DNA from: Hydrogenophaga borbori
Lineage (GTDB): Bacteria > Pseudomonadota > Gammaproteobacteria > Burkholderiales > Burkholderiaceae_C
Reading direction: 5' to 3'
DNA length: 54,111 bases
NCBI RefSeq assembly: GCF_003417535.1
Contig: NZ_QVLS01000015.1
Coordinates: 1 to 54,111 of the forward strand
The notes below the pieces were generated by a model. The model was given only the letters and a program-made list of their open reading frames with translations, ran no database searches and had not been told where the DNA came from. Shown here in pieces: positions 1-9,524 of the stretch. How positions within the stretch are numbered: position 1 is the first letter of the stretch; the number at the start of each line of letters is the position of its first letter. The position numbers and the translations under genes are program-made.

Positions 1-1
1 C

Positions 2-3000
2 GCGGCCGATCGCATCGAGAACCGCAGCGCGCGCATCGAAGCCCTGGGGGAGCTGGACGTCAAGGCCCGCGTGCTCATCAACGCCAACGAGCACCTGCAG
101 ACCGAGGTCGTGAGCGACGGGGGTGGCACCACCACGCGCACCCTGTACTTCACCCCCAGCGGCGAAGTCGATGCGAGCGAGATCGCCTGGATGGCCGTCA
201 AACCCCTCTCGCTGATGCAGGGCAGCGAAGGCTGGAACGACTACGTGCTGCACGCCCGCCCCTGGATCCTCACCCGGGCCAGCGCCGAGGCCCTGGGCGT
301 GAGCGACCCGCAGTTCAGCGCCTGGTACCACGGCCCCGAGCCCTACGTGCCCGCCGGCATCGTCACCGTGGGCCATGGAGACAGCGAGGCCCAGGTCTGG
401 CAAGACGCGCAGTTCAACTACCGCCGCGGCGACCCCATCTGGGCCGCCCTGGGCGTGGCCCCCCCGCCCGGCGAGCCTCCGGGCCCCATGCCCCGCCCGC
501 CAGTTCCCGACGGCCCCGCCCCCGTGGACCTGAGCGCCTACCAGCGCGCACTCGCCGCCTGGCAGGACCAGGCCGCCCCCTGGGCGGCGCTGGGCGAGAA
601 GCTCGGGGCGGTGAGAAGCGCCATCAACGCCGAGCTGCGCCCCTTCGACATCTACCAAACCGTCACCGAGACCCGCCCCGCGCTCAAGACCGTGCACAGC
701 GAGCCCGGGCAAATCCTCTCGGGCGGCGGCATGCGGCTCAACGCGAGCGAGCGGCTCAGCAACCAGGACAGCGAGATCGTGGCCGGCGGCGTGCTGCACA
801 CGCCGGGCGCGGCGGTGGACAACCAGGCCAGCGAGGTGGCCGCCAGCCTCAGGCGCCAAGGCACGGCCTACACCTGGGGCGTGGTCGACCACACCTGCGA
901 GGTGCTCACCTGCCAGACCCACTACGGCTGGGTGCAGACCCCCATCGACCAGCGCATCCCCATCCCACTCAAGGTGAAGGCGCTGCGCCAGGAGCAAGGC
1001 GCCGCCGACGCGCCCCAGGCGCCCTCCGTGGAGCTCAACAACGCCCTGTTCAAGCCCAGCGCCAACCCCGCGGCCCCCTACCTCATCGAGACCGACCCGC
1101 GCTTTGCCGGGCGGCGCCAGTGGATGGGCTCGGACCACCAGTTGGCCCTGCTGGGCGTCGATCCCAGCACCTTCCAGAAGCGCCTGGGCGACGGCTTCAT
1201 CGAACAGCGCCTGGTGCGCGAGCAGATCACCCAACTGACGGGCCAGCGCTTCCTGGGCGACTTCAGCGACGACGAAGCGCAATACATGGCGCTCCTGGAG
1301 GCCGGCGCCACCTATGCCCAGGCCCACCAACTGCGCCCGGGCATCGCCCTCACGGCCGAGCAGGTGGCCGCGCTCACCAGCGACATCGTCTGGCTGGAGA
1401 CCCAGGTTGTCACGCTGCCCGACGGCAGCACGCAGAGCGTCCTGCTCCCCCGGGTCTACCTCATGCCCAGGCCAGGCGACCTGGCCCCCGATGGCAGCCT
1501 GATCGCCGGGCGCCAGGTACAGCTGAACCTCAGCGGCGCGCTGCTCAACGGCGGCACGGTGGCCGGGCGCGAGCTGGTGCTCATCGACGCCCAAGGGGTT
1601 CAAAGCAGCGGGCGCATCCGCAGCGAGGGCGTCACCGCGCTCAGGGCCCGGGACGACATCGACGTGCAAGGCGGTGAGCTGAGCGCGCGAGACGCGCTGC
1701 TGCTGGACGCCGGGCAAGACCTCAAGGTGGCCAGCACCACCGCGCACAGCGCCGACGGCCAGACCGAGGTGCTCGATCGGGTGGCCCGCCTGAGCGTGAG
1801 CGGGCCGGCCGGCCAGCTCATCGCCCACGCCGGGCGCGACATCGAGCTGCTGGGCGCGGGCGCTCAGGCCGACGGGGTGGACATGCACGCCGATCGCGAC
1901 ATGCGCCTGGGCACCGTGGACACGCGCGAAGCGCTGGACGCCACCCGCGACGAGAGGAACTACGGCCGGGTGCAGCGCAGCGCCGAGGTGGGCAGCTGGG
2001 TCGCCGGCAAGGACGTGAACCTCTCGGCGGAGCGGGACGTGCAGATGCGCGCCGCGCAGGTGCAGGCCAACGCGGACCCCAACAACGCAGACCTAAACAA
2101 CGCAGACCTAAACGGCCGGGACCAGCCCGCCCAGTCCCCTGACGACGAAGACCCGGCCAACGGGCGCCTGCGCGTGCACGCCGGGCGCAACCTGGACATC
2201 GACGCCGGCGAGGCCCGCTACCAGGTCGAGCACGGGATGCACGCCAAGAGCGGCGACATCCTGGGCGCCTCCAGCACCACAACCCGCCGCCTGGACAGCC
2301 ACACGCAGGCCCAGGGCAGCGCGCTGGGTGGGCGCCACATCGACCTCAGCGCCGACGGCGACATCACCTTCCAGGGCTCGAACGCCGTGGCCGATCAGGA
2401 CCTGGACGTCAACGCCGGCGGCAGCGTGCGCGTGCTGGCACAGCACACCGAACACCGCCAGGAGCGCTTCAAGGAAGACAAGAGCAGTGGTGTCTTCGGC
2501 AGCGGCGCGGGCCTCACCCTGGGCAGCCAGCAACGCAGCAGCGAACAGAACGCCTCCGGCAGTGGCGCGGCGGGCAGCACGCTGGGGTCCCTCCAGGGCA
2601 AGGTGAACATCCGGGCCGGCCAGACCTACGAGCAGGTGGGCTCGGACCTGCTGGCCCCCCAGGGCGACATCGACGTCCACGCCCGGGCCGCCAAGGTCAT
2701 CGACGCGCGCACCGGCGAGCGGCGCTGGCAGCAAGACAAGATGAGCCAGAGCGGCTTCACCGTGGGCCTGAGCGGCGCGCCGGTGCAGGCCATGCAGGGC
2801 TTTGCCGACACGGTGCAGGCCCTGGGCGAGACGAACAACAAGCGCCTGCAGGCGCTGGGCGTGGCCACGGCGGGGCTGCAGGTGCAGCAGGGCATGGGAT
2901 CGGTGGCCCAGGCGCAGGGCAAGGGAGACGCCACGGGTGGCGCGGGCGTGAACTTCAGCGTCGGCGCCTCCAGCAGCCGCAGCACCAGCGAAGGCAGCGC

Positions 3001-5650
3001 CGACAGCGCGCAGGGCAGCCGCGTCTACGCCGGCGGCAACGTGACGTTCATCGCCGAAGGGGCCGGCCAGGACAGCGACATCCAGGTCCGCGGCAGCGAG
3101 CTCAACGCGGGCCGGAGCGTGCACCTCAAGGCCGAGGGCAACGTGGACCTAGGGGCGGCACACAACACCGTGCAGGAGCGCACCGAGAGCGAGAACCGCT
3201 CGGGCAGCGTGGGCATTGGCTTCCAGCTCGGCGGCGCCAACTCCGGCTGGGGCGTCACGGCCAGCGCCAGCGCGGGGCGTGGCAACGCCGACAGTCAGGC
3301 GCTGACCCACACCAACACCCACGTCACGGCGGGAGACAAGGTGGTGGTCGAGTCCGGGGGCGACACCGCCCTGGACGGTGCGGTGATCAGCGCGCCGCGC
3401 ATCGAGGGCGATGTCCAGGGCGACCTGCACATCGAGAGCCTGCAGGACCGCGCCAGCTACCACGAGCGCAGCCGCCAGGCGGGTGGCAGCGTGAGCTTCG
3501 GGGCCAATGCGGGGGGCGCCTCCTTCAGCAGCGGCGCCACGAACATTGACAGCGAGTACGCCAGCGTGACCGAGCAGAGCGGCATGCGCGCGGGCGATGG
3601 CGGCTTTGATGTCCGGGTCAAGGGCAAGACCGTGCTCAAGGGCGGGGCGATCACGAGCACGCAGGTGGCGGTGGAGCAGGGCAGGAACCACTTCGCCAGC
3701 GACGGCGGGGTCGAGCTGCAGGATGTGCACAACGAGGCCAGCTACAAGGCCAGCGGCTGGAGCGTGAATGCCGGTGTGTCCGTGTCTGACAAGACGACCC
3801 CCGACGGTCGCCCGGTGCTGGGCCAGGACGGCAAACCCGTGCAGGAGGTGAGCCGGCCCAGTGGCGCAGGCTGGGGCGAAGACAAGGGCAGCGCGAGCAG
3901 CACCACCAAAGCGGGGATCTCGGGCATCGCGGGCGACAAGGACGCCCGCACGGGAGACGCGCAGAGCGGCATCTCGCCGATCTTTGACAAGGAGAAGGTC
4001 AAGGACGAAGTCAATGCGCAGGGGACCATCACACAGAACGGCTTGCCTGTGCTCGCCAAGGGCTGGGGCAACATGGCCGACCAGCAGCGCGACAAGAAGA
4101 GGAAGGACGCCGCGGGGCTTGATGTCAACCACCCGGCCCGTGCCGAGTTGCTGGCCGAGGCCGACCAATGGGACGAAGGCGGCGCGTACCGCGCGGCGGG
4201 GCATGCGGTGATCGGTGGGCTGGCTGGCGGCGCGGGCGCCGCGGCGAGCGCGGGTGCTGCCAGCCTGGCGGCACCCACCCTCAATGACCTGCAGAACCAG
4301 ATGCAGTCAGCGCTGGAAGGTGCCGGCCTGGGCCCCAACGCGGCCAAGGGCATCGCGGGGCTGGGCATGGCCACGGGAGTGGGCCTGGCGGCCGGTGCGG
4401 CAGGGGGCACAGCGGCTGCGGGGACGGCGTTCAGTACCGATCTGAACAACCGGCAGTTGCACCCGACGGAGAAGCAGCGCATCCGCGAACTGGCGGGAGA
4501 CAAGGCGAAGGCCAGTTGCCGAGGTGACAGCGCCTGCGAGCGGGATGCGCGCGTGTACTGGAGCGACATGCTTGAGCGTGCGGCAGAGAGCCGCGTGGAC
4601 GCGCAGGCCGCTGCCCACGAACAGACCTATCAGCAAGGCGTGGTCGACGCTGCCAGGCAACCTGGCAGCGAGGCGGCCATGGGTGGGGCGGAGCGCTTCT
4701 TTGCCGACCTGGGCGAAGCCCGGAAGATGTTGGACGCTGAGGCAGGGCGCCCCATCCTGGACGGCCAGGGTCGAGCGGTGCTGGGCAGCGATGGTCAGCC
4801 ACAAACCTACTTCAGCGCCACGCCAGCGCAGCGCAACGATCCGTATGGCAACGTCTTTCCGGGTGGTTCGCCCGACAACCAGGCCTCGGTCGTCCCGGGT
4901 AAGGAGCGGCGGGATGGGCAGCGGCTGGAACGCCTGAACACGCCCAACGGGCAGGCGGTGCCAGACACGACGCTGGAAGAGACGCTGCTCGGGTTTCGTC
5001 TGCCGGCTCGCGGCGCGAAGGTGGTGGCGCGGGGCATCGAGGGCAAGGAGGTCTCGGCCATTGCTGGCGCGGCCCGGGTCGGCGAAGGCGGCGAAGCCGC
5101 CATCAAGTCGGCCGGTGATGCTGCCCAGGCCCGACCGCCCACCAGCGCGGTCCAGGGCGAGCACTTGCGAACGGAGTTGGACGATTGGGCGAAGATGACG
5201 CCCGACACCAGCCGGGACGCCGAGTACATCGCGAAGACCGACAACCAGGTGCTGCAACAGAACAACTTCGACATGGACCATGTGTTGACGGGCGAGGTCA
5301 ACGCCAAGGGCAAGGCCACGGGCTACCACGCGGAGTTCGCCGCCGATGGGGCCGCTCGCATCAAGCCGGGGGCGGACATCACATACAACGCCAATGGGAC
5401 GTATGAGGCGCCGGTGCAGGTGTGGGATGCGAAGAAGGGGGTGTGGGTGGACAAGGGCCGTGAGTCGACCTTTTTCCCGCCTTCGTGGTCGCAGGCGCGC
5501 ATCGATTACGAGGTGTCGGAGGCGTTCAAGAAGGGGGCACCGGGGACGAGTTTTGTGCAACCGTCGCCGAGCGGGATCGATATTCAGTTCCATTGGGACA
5601 CCAAAAGCCAACGCACTACGTTCTATCCTCTCAAGGAGGCGACACCATGA
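2..5650 (+). CDS. cdiA: CdiA-like haemagglutinin-repeat exoprotein with EndoU-type toxin tip (5' partial)
   Basis: The frame is open from the left edge, so the gene begins outside the window; 1882 residues are visible. Most of it is the glycine/aspartate-rich repeat fibre typical of two-partner-secreted filamentous haemagglutinins. A small-residue-rich hydrophobic stretch near bases 4200-4430 is followed by NNRQLHPTEKQRI, a usual landmark of the CdiA pretoxin region. The last ~130 residues hold DHVLTGE (His codon 5279) and KGKATGYH (His codon 5327), then a STFFPPSW segment. This pattern fits the bacterial EndoU/BECR ribonuclease family, whose catalysis uses paired histidines. By analogy the protein is exported by a CdiB partner not seen here and delivers its tip into neighbouring cells. 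The next gene overlaps its stop and is the likely immunity gene. The CdiA-like class is firm, the nuclease family is likely, and the exact substrate is unknown. Confidence 0.85.
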   Translation, partial: AADRIENRSARIEALGELDVKARVLINANEHLQTEVVSDGGGTTTRTLYFTPSGEVDASEIAWMAVKPLSLMQGSEGWNDYVLHARPWILTRASAEALGVSDPQFSAWYHGPEPYVPAGIVTVGHGDSEAQVWQDAQFNYRRGDPIWAALGVAPPPGEPPGPMPRPPVPDGPAPVDLSAYQRALAAWQDQAAPWAALGEKLGAVRSAINAELRPFDIYQTVTETRPALKTVHSEPGQILSGGGMRLNASERLSNQDSEIVAGGVLHTPGAAVDNQASEVAASLRRQGTAYTWGVVDHTCEVLTCQTHYGWVQTPIDQRIPIPLKVKALRQEQGAADAPQAPSVELNNALFKPSANPAAPYLIETDPRFAGRRQWMGSDHQLALLGVDPSTFQKRLGDGFIEQRLVREQITQLTGQRFLGDFSDDEAQYMALLEAGATYAQAHQLRPGIALTAEQVAALTSDIVWLETQVVTLPDGSTQSVLLPRVYLMPRPGDLAPDGSLIAGRQVQLNLSGALLNGGTVAGRELVLIDAQGVQSSGRIRSEGVTALRARDDIDVQGGELSARDALLLDAGQDLKVASTTAHSADGQTEVLDRVARLSVSGPAGQLIAHAGRDIELLGAGAQADGVDMHADRDMRLGTVDTREALDATRDERNYGRVQRSAEVGSWVAGKDVNLSAERDVQMRAAQVQANADPNNADLNNADLNGRDQPAQSPDDEDPANGRLRVHAGRNLDIDAGEARYQVEHGMHAKSGDILGASSTTTRRLDSHTQAQGSALGGRHIDLSADGDITFQGSNAVADQDLDVNAGGSVRVLAQHTEHRQERFKEDKSSGVFGSGAGLTLGSQQRSSEQNASGSGAAGSTLGSLQGKVNIRAGQTYEQVGSDLLAPQGDIDVHARAAKVIDARTGERRWQQDKMSQSGFTVGLSGAPVQAMQGFADTVQALGETNNKRLQALGVATAGLQVQQGMGSVAQAQGKGDATGGAGVNFSVGASSSRSTSEGSADSAQGSRVYAGGNVTFIAEGAGQDSDIQVRGSELNAGRSVHLKAEGNVDLGAAHNTVQERTESENRSGSVGIGFQLGGANSGWGVTASASAGRGNADSQALTHTNTHVTAGDKVVVESGGDTALDGAVISAPRIEGDVQGDLHIESLQDRASYHERSRQAGGSVSFGANAGGASFSSGATNIDSEYASVTEQSGMRAGDGGFDVRVKGKTVLKGGAITSTQVAVEQGRNHFASDGGVELQDVHNEASYKASGWSVNAGVSVSDKTTPDGRPVLGQDGKPVQEVSRPSGAGWGEDKGSASSTTKAGISGIAGDKDARTGDAQSGISPIFDKEKVKDEVNAQGTITQNGLPVLAKGWGNMADQQRDKKRKDAAGLDVNHPARAELLAEADQWDEGGAYRAAGHAVIGGLAGGAGAAASAGAASLAAPTLNDLQNQMQSALEGAGLGPNAAKGIAGLGMATGVGLAAGAAGGTAAAGTAFSTDLNNRQLHPTEKQRIRELAGDKAKASCRGDSACERDARVYWSDMLERAAESRVDAQAAAHEQTYQQGVVDAARQPGSEAAMGGAERFFADLGEARKMLDAEAGRPILDGQGRAVLGSDGQPQTYFSATPAQRNDPYGNVFPGGSPDNQASVVPGKERRDGQRLERLNTPNGQAVPDTTLEETLLGFRLPARGAKVVARGIEGKEVSAIAGAARVGEGGEAAIKSAGDAAQARPPTSAVQGEHLRTELDDWAKMTPDTSRDAEYIAKTDNQVLQQNNFDMDHVLTGEVNAKGKATGYHAEFAADGAARIKPGADITYNANGTYEAPVQVWDAKKGVWVDKGRESTFFPPSWSQARIDYEVSEAFKKGAPGTSFVQPSPSGIDIQFHWDTKSQRTTFYPLKEATP
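2069..2113 (+). repeat. 15-bp tandem repeat inside the cdiA fibre region
   Basis: Two perfect copies of AACGCAGACCTAAAC occupy 2084-2098 and 2099-2113, and a third imperfect copy lies just upstream at 2069-2083. In protein they read as consecutive NADxN pentapeptides. In-frame 15-bp units can expand or contract without breaking the frame. Confidence 0.8.
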
Positions 5651-6039
5651 AACTTAAATGCCACAAACGATTTGATCTAGGAGGCCGACGGGGCCTCAGT
5701 CGAAAAATCTATGTTGCAGATGTCGACGGGACGAACGCCGCAAGCTTCGAATTGATGTGCGCCGCGATCGGCGAGGACGTCCAAAGTGCAGAGGGCTCTG
5801 GAGCTACGGCACTCGAGGAAATTCGCCAGATTGAATCCGGTGAGTCGGCCTATATCGAATCCGACGGCAATGCCTGGGTCACCTACATCACCCCTGACAA
5901 AGTCTGGTTCGAGGGCCTATACAGCCAAGGCGAAGGCGGCGAGGTCAGCTTCGCCCAATACAAGCTCGCCGTGCAAACCTACGTGCGCTTTCTCGCCGAT
6001 CCGGAACACAAGCCGATCGAGGTCGAATTCCCGAACTGA
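5647..6039 (+). CDS. probable immunity protein for the CdiA toxin
   Basis: A 130-residue soluble protein without a signal peptide. Its ATG (5647) overlaps the stop of the toxin gene in an ATGA junction, which implies translational coupling. The frame stays open upstream, but those codons lie inside cdiA, so the ATG is preferred. It is acidic (many Glu/Asp, ending IEVEFPN), as is common for proteins that bind basic nucleases. Base composition is visibly richer in A/T at the start than the preceding fibre, typical of exchanged toxin-tip/immunity cassettes. No family was recognised from sequence. The immunity role is inferred from position, size and charge only; a cytoplasmic location would suit neutralisation of an RNase entering from sister cells. 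Confidence 0.7.
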   Translation: MKLKCHKRFDLGGRRGLSRKIYVADVDGTNAASFELMCAAIGEDVQSAEGSGATALEEIRQIESGESAYIESDGNAWVTYITPDKVWFEGLYSQGEGGEVSFAQYKLAVQTYVRFLADPEHKPIEVEFPN

Positions 6040-6052
6040 CGTGCTCTTGACG

Positions 6053-6700
6053 ATGAATGCCGAAACCTTTGGCCGGATTAGGCCGTTGATGACCTGCGTG
6101 GCGGTTTCCATTGGCGCCGTACTGACGGGGTGCGCCGCTCCGACTGTTCAGTACTACCCTGACGCCGAACAAGCGATCGAAGATGAGGTGGGGTCCGCGC
6201 CACCGCCAGGAAGCGCCGTCGTTGAGTTCACGACGAACTCCGTGGCGATCGCGGTCTTTCAACGGCGTGTGGGAGACAAGCTGTGTGAGCCCGAATCCGA
6301 GGACATCGCCGCACGCGTCAGAAGGCGCGAGATGCTCTCGGCTTCCGTACAGCGCTTTCATGGTCTGGCCAACTTCATGTCCTTGGGCAATCTGAATCGG
6401 ATCGAGAAACTGCCAAGGACCAAGATCACCCACTACCCCGCTGGCCAGGCGATCGCCTTCGCGGCCACCACGTACATCAACGACGCCTCCTGCGGCCCAT
6501 TGTTTCTGCGGTTCACACCGGAGGAGGGCAAACACTATTCGCTGTCGACGGATTTGCAGGACCACATCTGCCGATTGAGCATTCAAGAGCTGGTCGAAAC
6601 AGAACAGGCGCGCCCCGTGAAGCACTCGCGTTGGTGGTGCAGCAAGCCATTCCTGGGTATCGGCAAGCCCAGGCTCATTGGCCCCGACGAGATCAATTGA
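6053..6700 (+). CDS. small lipoprotein of unknown function
   Basis: A 215-residue protein with an N-terminal hydrophobic segment (about residues 11-23) ending in the lipobox LTGC, so it is predicted to be lipidated at that cysteine and anchored in the cell envelope. A GTG at 6041 is also in frame, but the ATG at 6053 places the signal peptide normally. The mature part has four or five further cysteines (DKLCEPE, DASCGPL, DHICRLS, WWCSKP) that could form disulfides in the periplasm. It lies 13 bp after the presumed immunity gene on the same strand and may be co-transcribed. I do not recognise the family. It could be an accessory or second-layer immunity protein, or unrelated cargo of the same locus. 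Confidence 0.65.
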   Translation: MNAETFGRIRPLMTCVAVSIGAVLTGCAAPTVQYYPDAEQAIEDEVGSAPPPGSAVVEFTTNSVAIAVFQRRVGDKLCEPESEDIAARVRRREMLSASVQRFHGLANFMSLGNLNRIEKLPRTKITHYPAGQAIAFAATTYINDASCGPLFLRFTPEEGKHYSLSTDLQDHICRLSIQELVETEQARPVKHSRWWCSKPFLGIGKPRLIGPDEIN

Positions 6701-6750
6701 CGTGATCCCGGCAGAACCACGTTACCGTTGGTGCGGGCTCGCTGGCTGCC

Positions 6751-8352
6751 TCACCGCCCCGGTGGCACCAGAATCGTCGGCTTCGCCTCGGGCAGCATGC
6801 CCGGGTGGTCCAGGCTGAAATGCAGGCCGCGGCTTTCGCGGCGCAGCATGGCCGACATGACGATCAGGTCGGCCACCTGCACCAGGTTGCGCAGCTCCAG
6901 CAGGTCGCGCGTGACGTGGAACTGCGCGTAAAACTCGTGGATTTCGCGCTGCAGCAGGGTGATGCGGTGCGCCGCACGCTCCAGGCGCTTGTCGGTGCGC
7001 ACGATGCCCACGTAGTCCCACATGAAGCGGCGCAGCTCGTCCCAGTTGTGCGAGATGACCACCATCTCGTCGGCGTCGGTCACGCGGCTGTCGTCCCATA
7101 AGGGCAGCGCCGGCGTGTCGGGCGCCTGGTGCGCTCGGATGGCGCTGGCCGCCGCCTGCGCGAAGACCATGCACTCCACCAGCGAATTGCTCGCCAGCCG
7201 GTTGGCGCCATGCAGGCCGGTGCAGGTGGTTTCGCCCACGGCGTACAGGCCGGCGATCTCGGTGTGGCCCTGCAGGTCGGTGACGACGCCGCCGCAGGTG
7301 TAGTGCGCGGCCGGCACCACCGGGATGGGCTCCTGGGTGATGTCGATGCCCAGCTCGGCGCAGCGCGCCAGGATGTTGGGGAAGTGCTCGCGCAGGAACT
7401 CGGGGCTCTGGTGCGAGATGTCCAGGTGCACGCAGTCCAGACCGTGCTTCTTCATCTCGAAGTCGATCGCGCGCGCCACGACGTCGCGCGGCGCCAGCTC
7501 GGCGCGCGGGTCGTGGTCGGGCATGAAGCGGTGGCCGCCCAGGTCGCCCAGGTGCGGCGGCAGCTTGAGGATGCCGCCCTCGCCGCGCACGGCCTCGGTG
7601 ATGAGGAAGCTCTTGGCGTGCGGGTGGTACAGGCAGGTGGGGTGGAACTGGATGAACTCCATGTTGGCCACCTGGCAGCCTGCGCGCCACGCGGCGGCGA
7701 TGCCGTCGCCCGTGGCGGTGTCGGGGTTGGTGGTGTACAGGTAGACCTTGCCCGCACCGCCGGTGGCCAGCACGGTGTGGCGGGCCGCGAAGGTGACCAC
7801 CTCGTCGCGCACGGTGTCGAGCACATAGGCGCCAAAGCAGCGGCGCTCGCCGTTGCCGCCGACGTGGCGCTCGGTGATCAGGTCCACCAGCATGTGGTGC
7901 TCGAACACCTGGATGCCGGGCGTGGCCTTCACGCGCTCGACCAGGGTGGCCTGCACGGCGGCGCCGGTGGCATCGGCCGCGTGCACGATGCGCCGGTGGC
8001 TGTGGCCGCCCTCGCGCGTGAGGTGCAGCTCGCCGTCGGCGGTGGAAAAAGGCACGCCCAGTTCGCGCAGCCAGGCGATGGCGGCGGGCGCGTTCTCCAC
8101 CGTGAACTCGGTGGCCTCGCGGTCGCTCAGCCCGGCACCGGCCACCAGGGTGTCTTCCACGTGCGAGGCGTAGCTGTCGCCCTCGGCCAGCACGGCGGCG
8201 ATGCCACCCTGGGCCCAGTTGCTCGAACCGTCGAGCAGGGCGCGCTTGGTGATGACGGCCACGCGGTGGGTGGCGCTCAGGTGCAGGGCGGCGCTCAGGC
8301 CGGCCAGGCCGCTGCCGATGATGAGGACGTCGAAACGGTGAAGGTCGGTCAT
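6751..8352 (-). CDS. nadB: L-aspartate oxidase
   Basis: A 533-residue flavoprotein, the usual length for NadB. It oxidises L-aspartate to iminoaspartate, the first step of de novo NAD synthesis, in the cytoplasm. The N-terminus shows the FAD dinucleotide fold ([15 protein letters not shown], residues ~9-23), followed by [12 protein letters not shown], the HSHRRIVHA stretch, the [10 protein letters not shown] substrate-loop region and [12 protein letters not shown], all characteristic of the aspartate oxidase/fumarate reductase family. The C-terminal helical domain ends with the RRESRGLHF motif. It is downstream of scpA (52 bp gap) on the same strand and probably belongs to that transcription unit. 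Succinate dehydrogenase flavoprotein is excluded by the length and the NadB-type C-terminus. Confidence 0.96.
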   Translation of the reverse strand: MTDLHRFDVLIIGSGLAGLSAALHLSATHRVAVITKRALLDGSSNWAQGGIAAVLAEGDSYASHVEDTLVAGAGLSDREATEFTVENAPAAIAWLRELGVPFSTADGELHLTREGGHSHRRIVHAADATGAAVQATLVERVKATPGIQVFEHHMLVDLITERHVGGNGERRCFGAYVLDTVRDEVVTFAARHTVLATGGAGKVYLYTTNPDTATGDGIAAAWRAGCQVANMEFIQFHPTCLYHPHAKSFLITEAVRGEGGILKLPPHLGDLGGHRFMPDHDPRAELAPRDVVARAIDFEMKKHGLDCVHLDISHQSPEFLREHFPNILARCAELGIDITQEPIPVVPAAHYTCGGVVTDLQGHTEIAGLYAVGETTCTGLHGANRLASNSLVECMVFAQAAASAIRAHQAPDTPALPLWDDSRVTDADEMVVISHNWDELRRFMWDYVGIVRTDKRLERAAHRITLLQREIHEFYAQFHVTRDLLELRNLVQVADLIVMSAMLRRESRGLHFSLDHPGMLPEAKPTILVPPGR

Positions 8353-8404
8353 GGCGGTGGAGGAGACCGTGGGCGCGCCGCGCGGCGGTGGCGGGTGGGC
8401 GGGC

Positions 8405-9259
8405 TCAGGAAGTGGGGGTATAGGCCAGGCGAACGTAGATGGGCGCGAAGGCCTCGGCCTGGGTCAGCTCGATCAGGGTTTCCTTGGCGAGCTCGAGCAT
8501 GGCGATGAAGGTCACGACCACCACCGGCACGCCCCGGCTGGTGTCGAACAGGTCGCCGAATTCGACGAACTGGCGGCCCTGCAGCTGGCGCAGCACGATG
8601 CTCATGTGCTCGCGCACCGACAGCTCCTCGCGGCTGATCTTGTGGTGCTGCACGAGCTTGGCGCGCTTGAGGATGTCGCGCCAGGCGCTCTGCAGGTCGA
8701 CCATGTCCACGTCGGGAAAGCGCGGCTGCAGCGCCTGCTCGACATAGATCTGGGCGCGCAGGAAATCGCGGCCGTACTGGGGCACCTCGGACAGGCGCTG
8801 CGCAGCCAGCTTCATCTGCTCGTACTCGAGCAGGCGGCGCACGAGTTCGGCGCGCGGGTCCTCGGCTTCTTCGCCCTCGGCCGTTTTCTTGGGCGGCAGC
8901 AGCATGCGCGACTTGATCTCGATCAGCATCGCGGCCATCAGCAGGTACTCGGCCGCCAGTTCGAGGTTGTTGGCGCGGATTTCCTCGACGTACTCCAGGT
9001 ACTGGCGCGTGACCCCGGCCATGGGGATGTCGAGGATGTTGAAGTTCTGCTTGCGGATCAGGTAGAGCAGCAGGTCCAGCGGACCCTCGAAGGCCTCGAG
9101 GAAGACGCGCAGCGCGTCGGGCGGGATGTACAGGTCCTGCGGCAGCTTGAACAGCGGCTCGCCATAGAGCCGCGCCAGCGCCACGTTGTCGACCACCGAA
9201 GGCAGCACCTCGTCGAGGCCCTGCGGGGCTTCGTCCAGGGAGGGCGCCGGTTCGGTCAT
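8405..9259 (-). CDS. scpA: segregation and condensation protein A
   Basis: A 284-residue ScpA, the kleisin subunit that bridges SMC heads together with ScpB in chromosome condensation and segregation. The diagnostic N-terminal block [15 protein letters not shown] (about residues 46-60) and [16 protein letters not shown] are present, followed by [21 protein letters not shown] and a winged-helix C-terminal region ending in [13 protein letters not shown]. The frame is open further upstream, but the ATG at 9259 is preferred because longer versions run back through the neighbouring DUF3460 gene. The gene starts 10 bp after DUF3460 and is followed by nadB, all on the same strand. No smc or scpB is in the window, as is common. 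Confidence 0.95.
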   Translation of the reverse strand: MTEPAPSLDEAPQGLDEVLPSVVDNVALARLYGEPLFKLPQDLYIPPDALRVFLEAFEGPLDLLLYLIRKQNFNILDIPMAGVTRQYLEYVEEIRANNLELAAEYLLMAAMLIEIKSRMLLPPKKTAEGEEAEDPRAELVRRLLEYEQMKLAAQRLSEVPQYGRDFLRAQIYVEQALQPRFPDVDMVDLQSAWRDILKRAKLVQHHKISREELSVREHMSIVLRQLQGRQFVEFGDLFDTSRGVPVVVVTFIAMLELAKETLIELTQAEAFAPIYVRLAYTPTS

Positions 9260-9269
9260 GGTCGCCGGC

Positions 9270-9482
9270 TCAGTTGAAGTCGGAATTCGTCTGGTAGACG
9301 TAGGGCTTCTGCGGGACTTCGGCCGCCTCGGCCTCGGCCGCGAACTCGCGGTCGATGGTCTTGTCCCAGAGCAGACCACGGCCCTCGCGCTGCCGGGCCT
9401 CCAGCCCCGGCCGTTCGGCCTTGAGCTGCTCGATGAACTGGGTGGCTTCGGATTGGTAGTCGGGGCGGCGGAAGAAGGACAT
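9270..9482 (-). CDS. DUF3460 family small protein
   Basis: A 70-residue acidic, hydrophilic protein with the conserved-looking start (FFRRPDYQSEATQFIEQLK) and end (KPYVYQTN) that I associate with the betaproteobacterial DUF3460 family. No function is known for it. It sits 10 bp ahead of scpA and 42 bp behind the SulP gene, all on the same strand, so it probably shares their transcript. It has no signal peptide, membrane segment or cysteine. Its existence as a real gene is supported by tight packing and by my recollection of the same scpA neighbourhood in other Burkholderiales; a function cannot be given. Confidence 0.8.
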   Translation of the reverse strand: MSFFRRPDYQSEATQFIEQLKAERPGLEARQREGRGLLWDKTIDREFAAEAEAAEVPQKPYVYQTNSDFN

Positions 9483-9524
9483 GGCGGCGGGGGAGGGTGT
9501 CCGGATCGGGGGAAACCGTCGATT

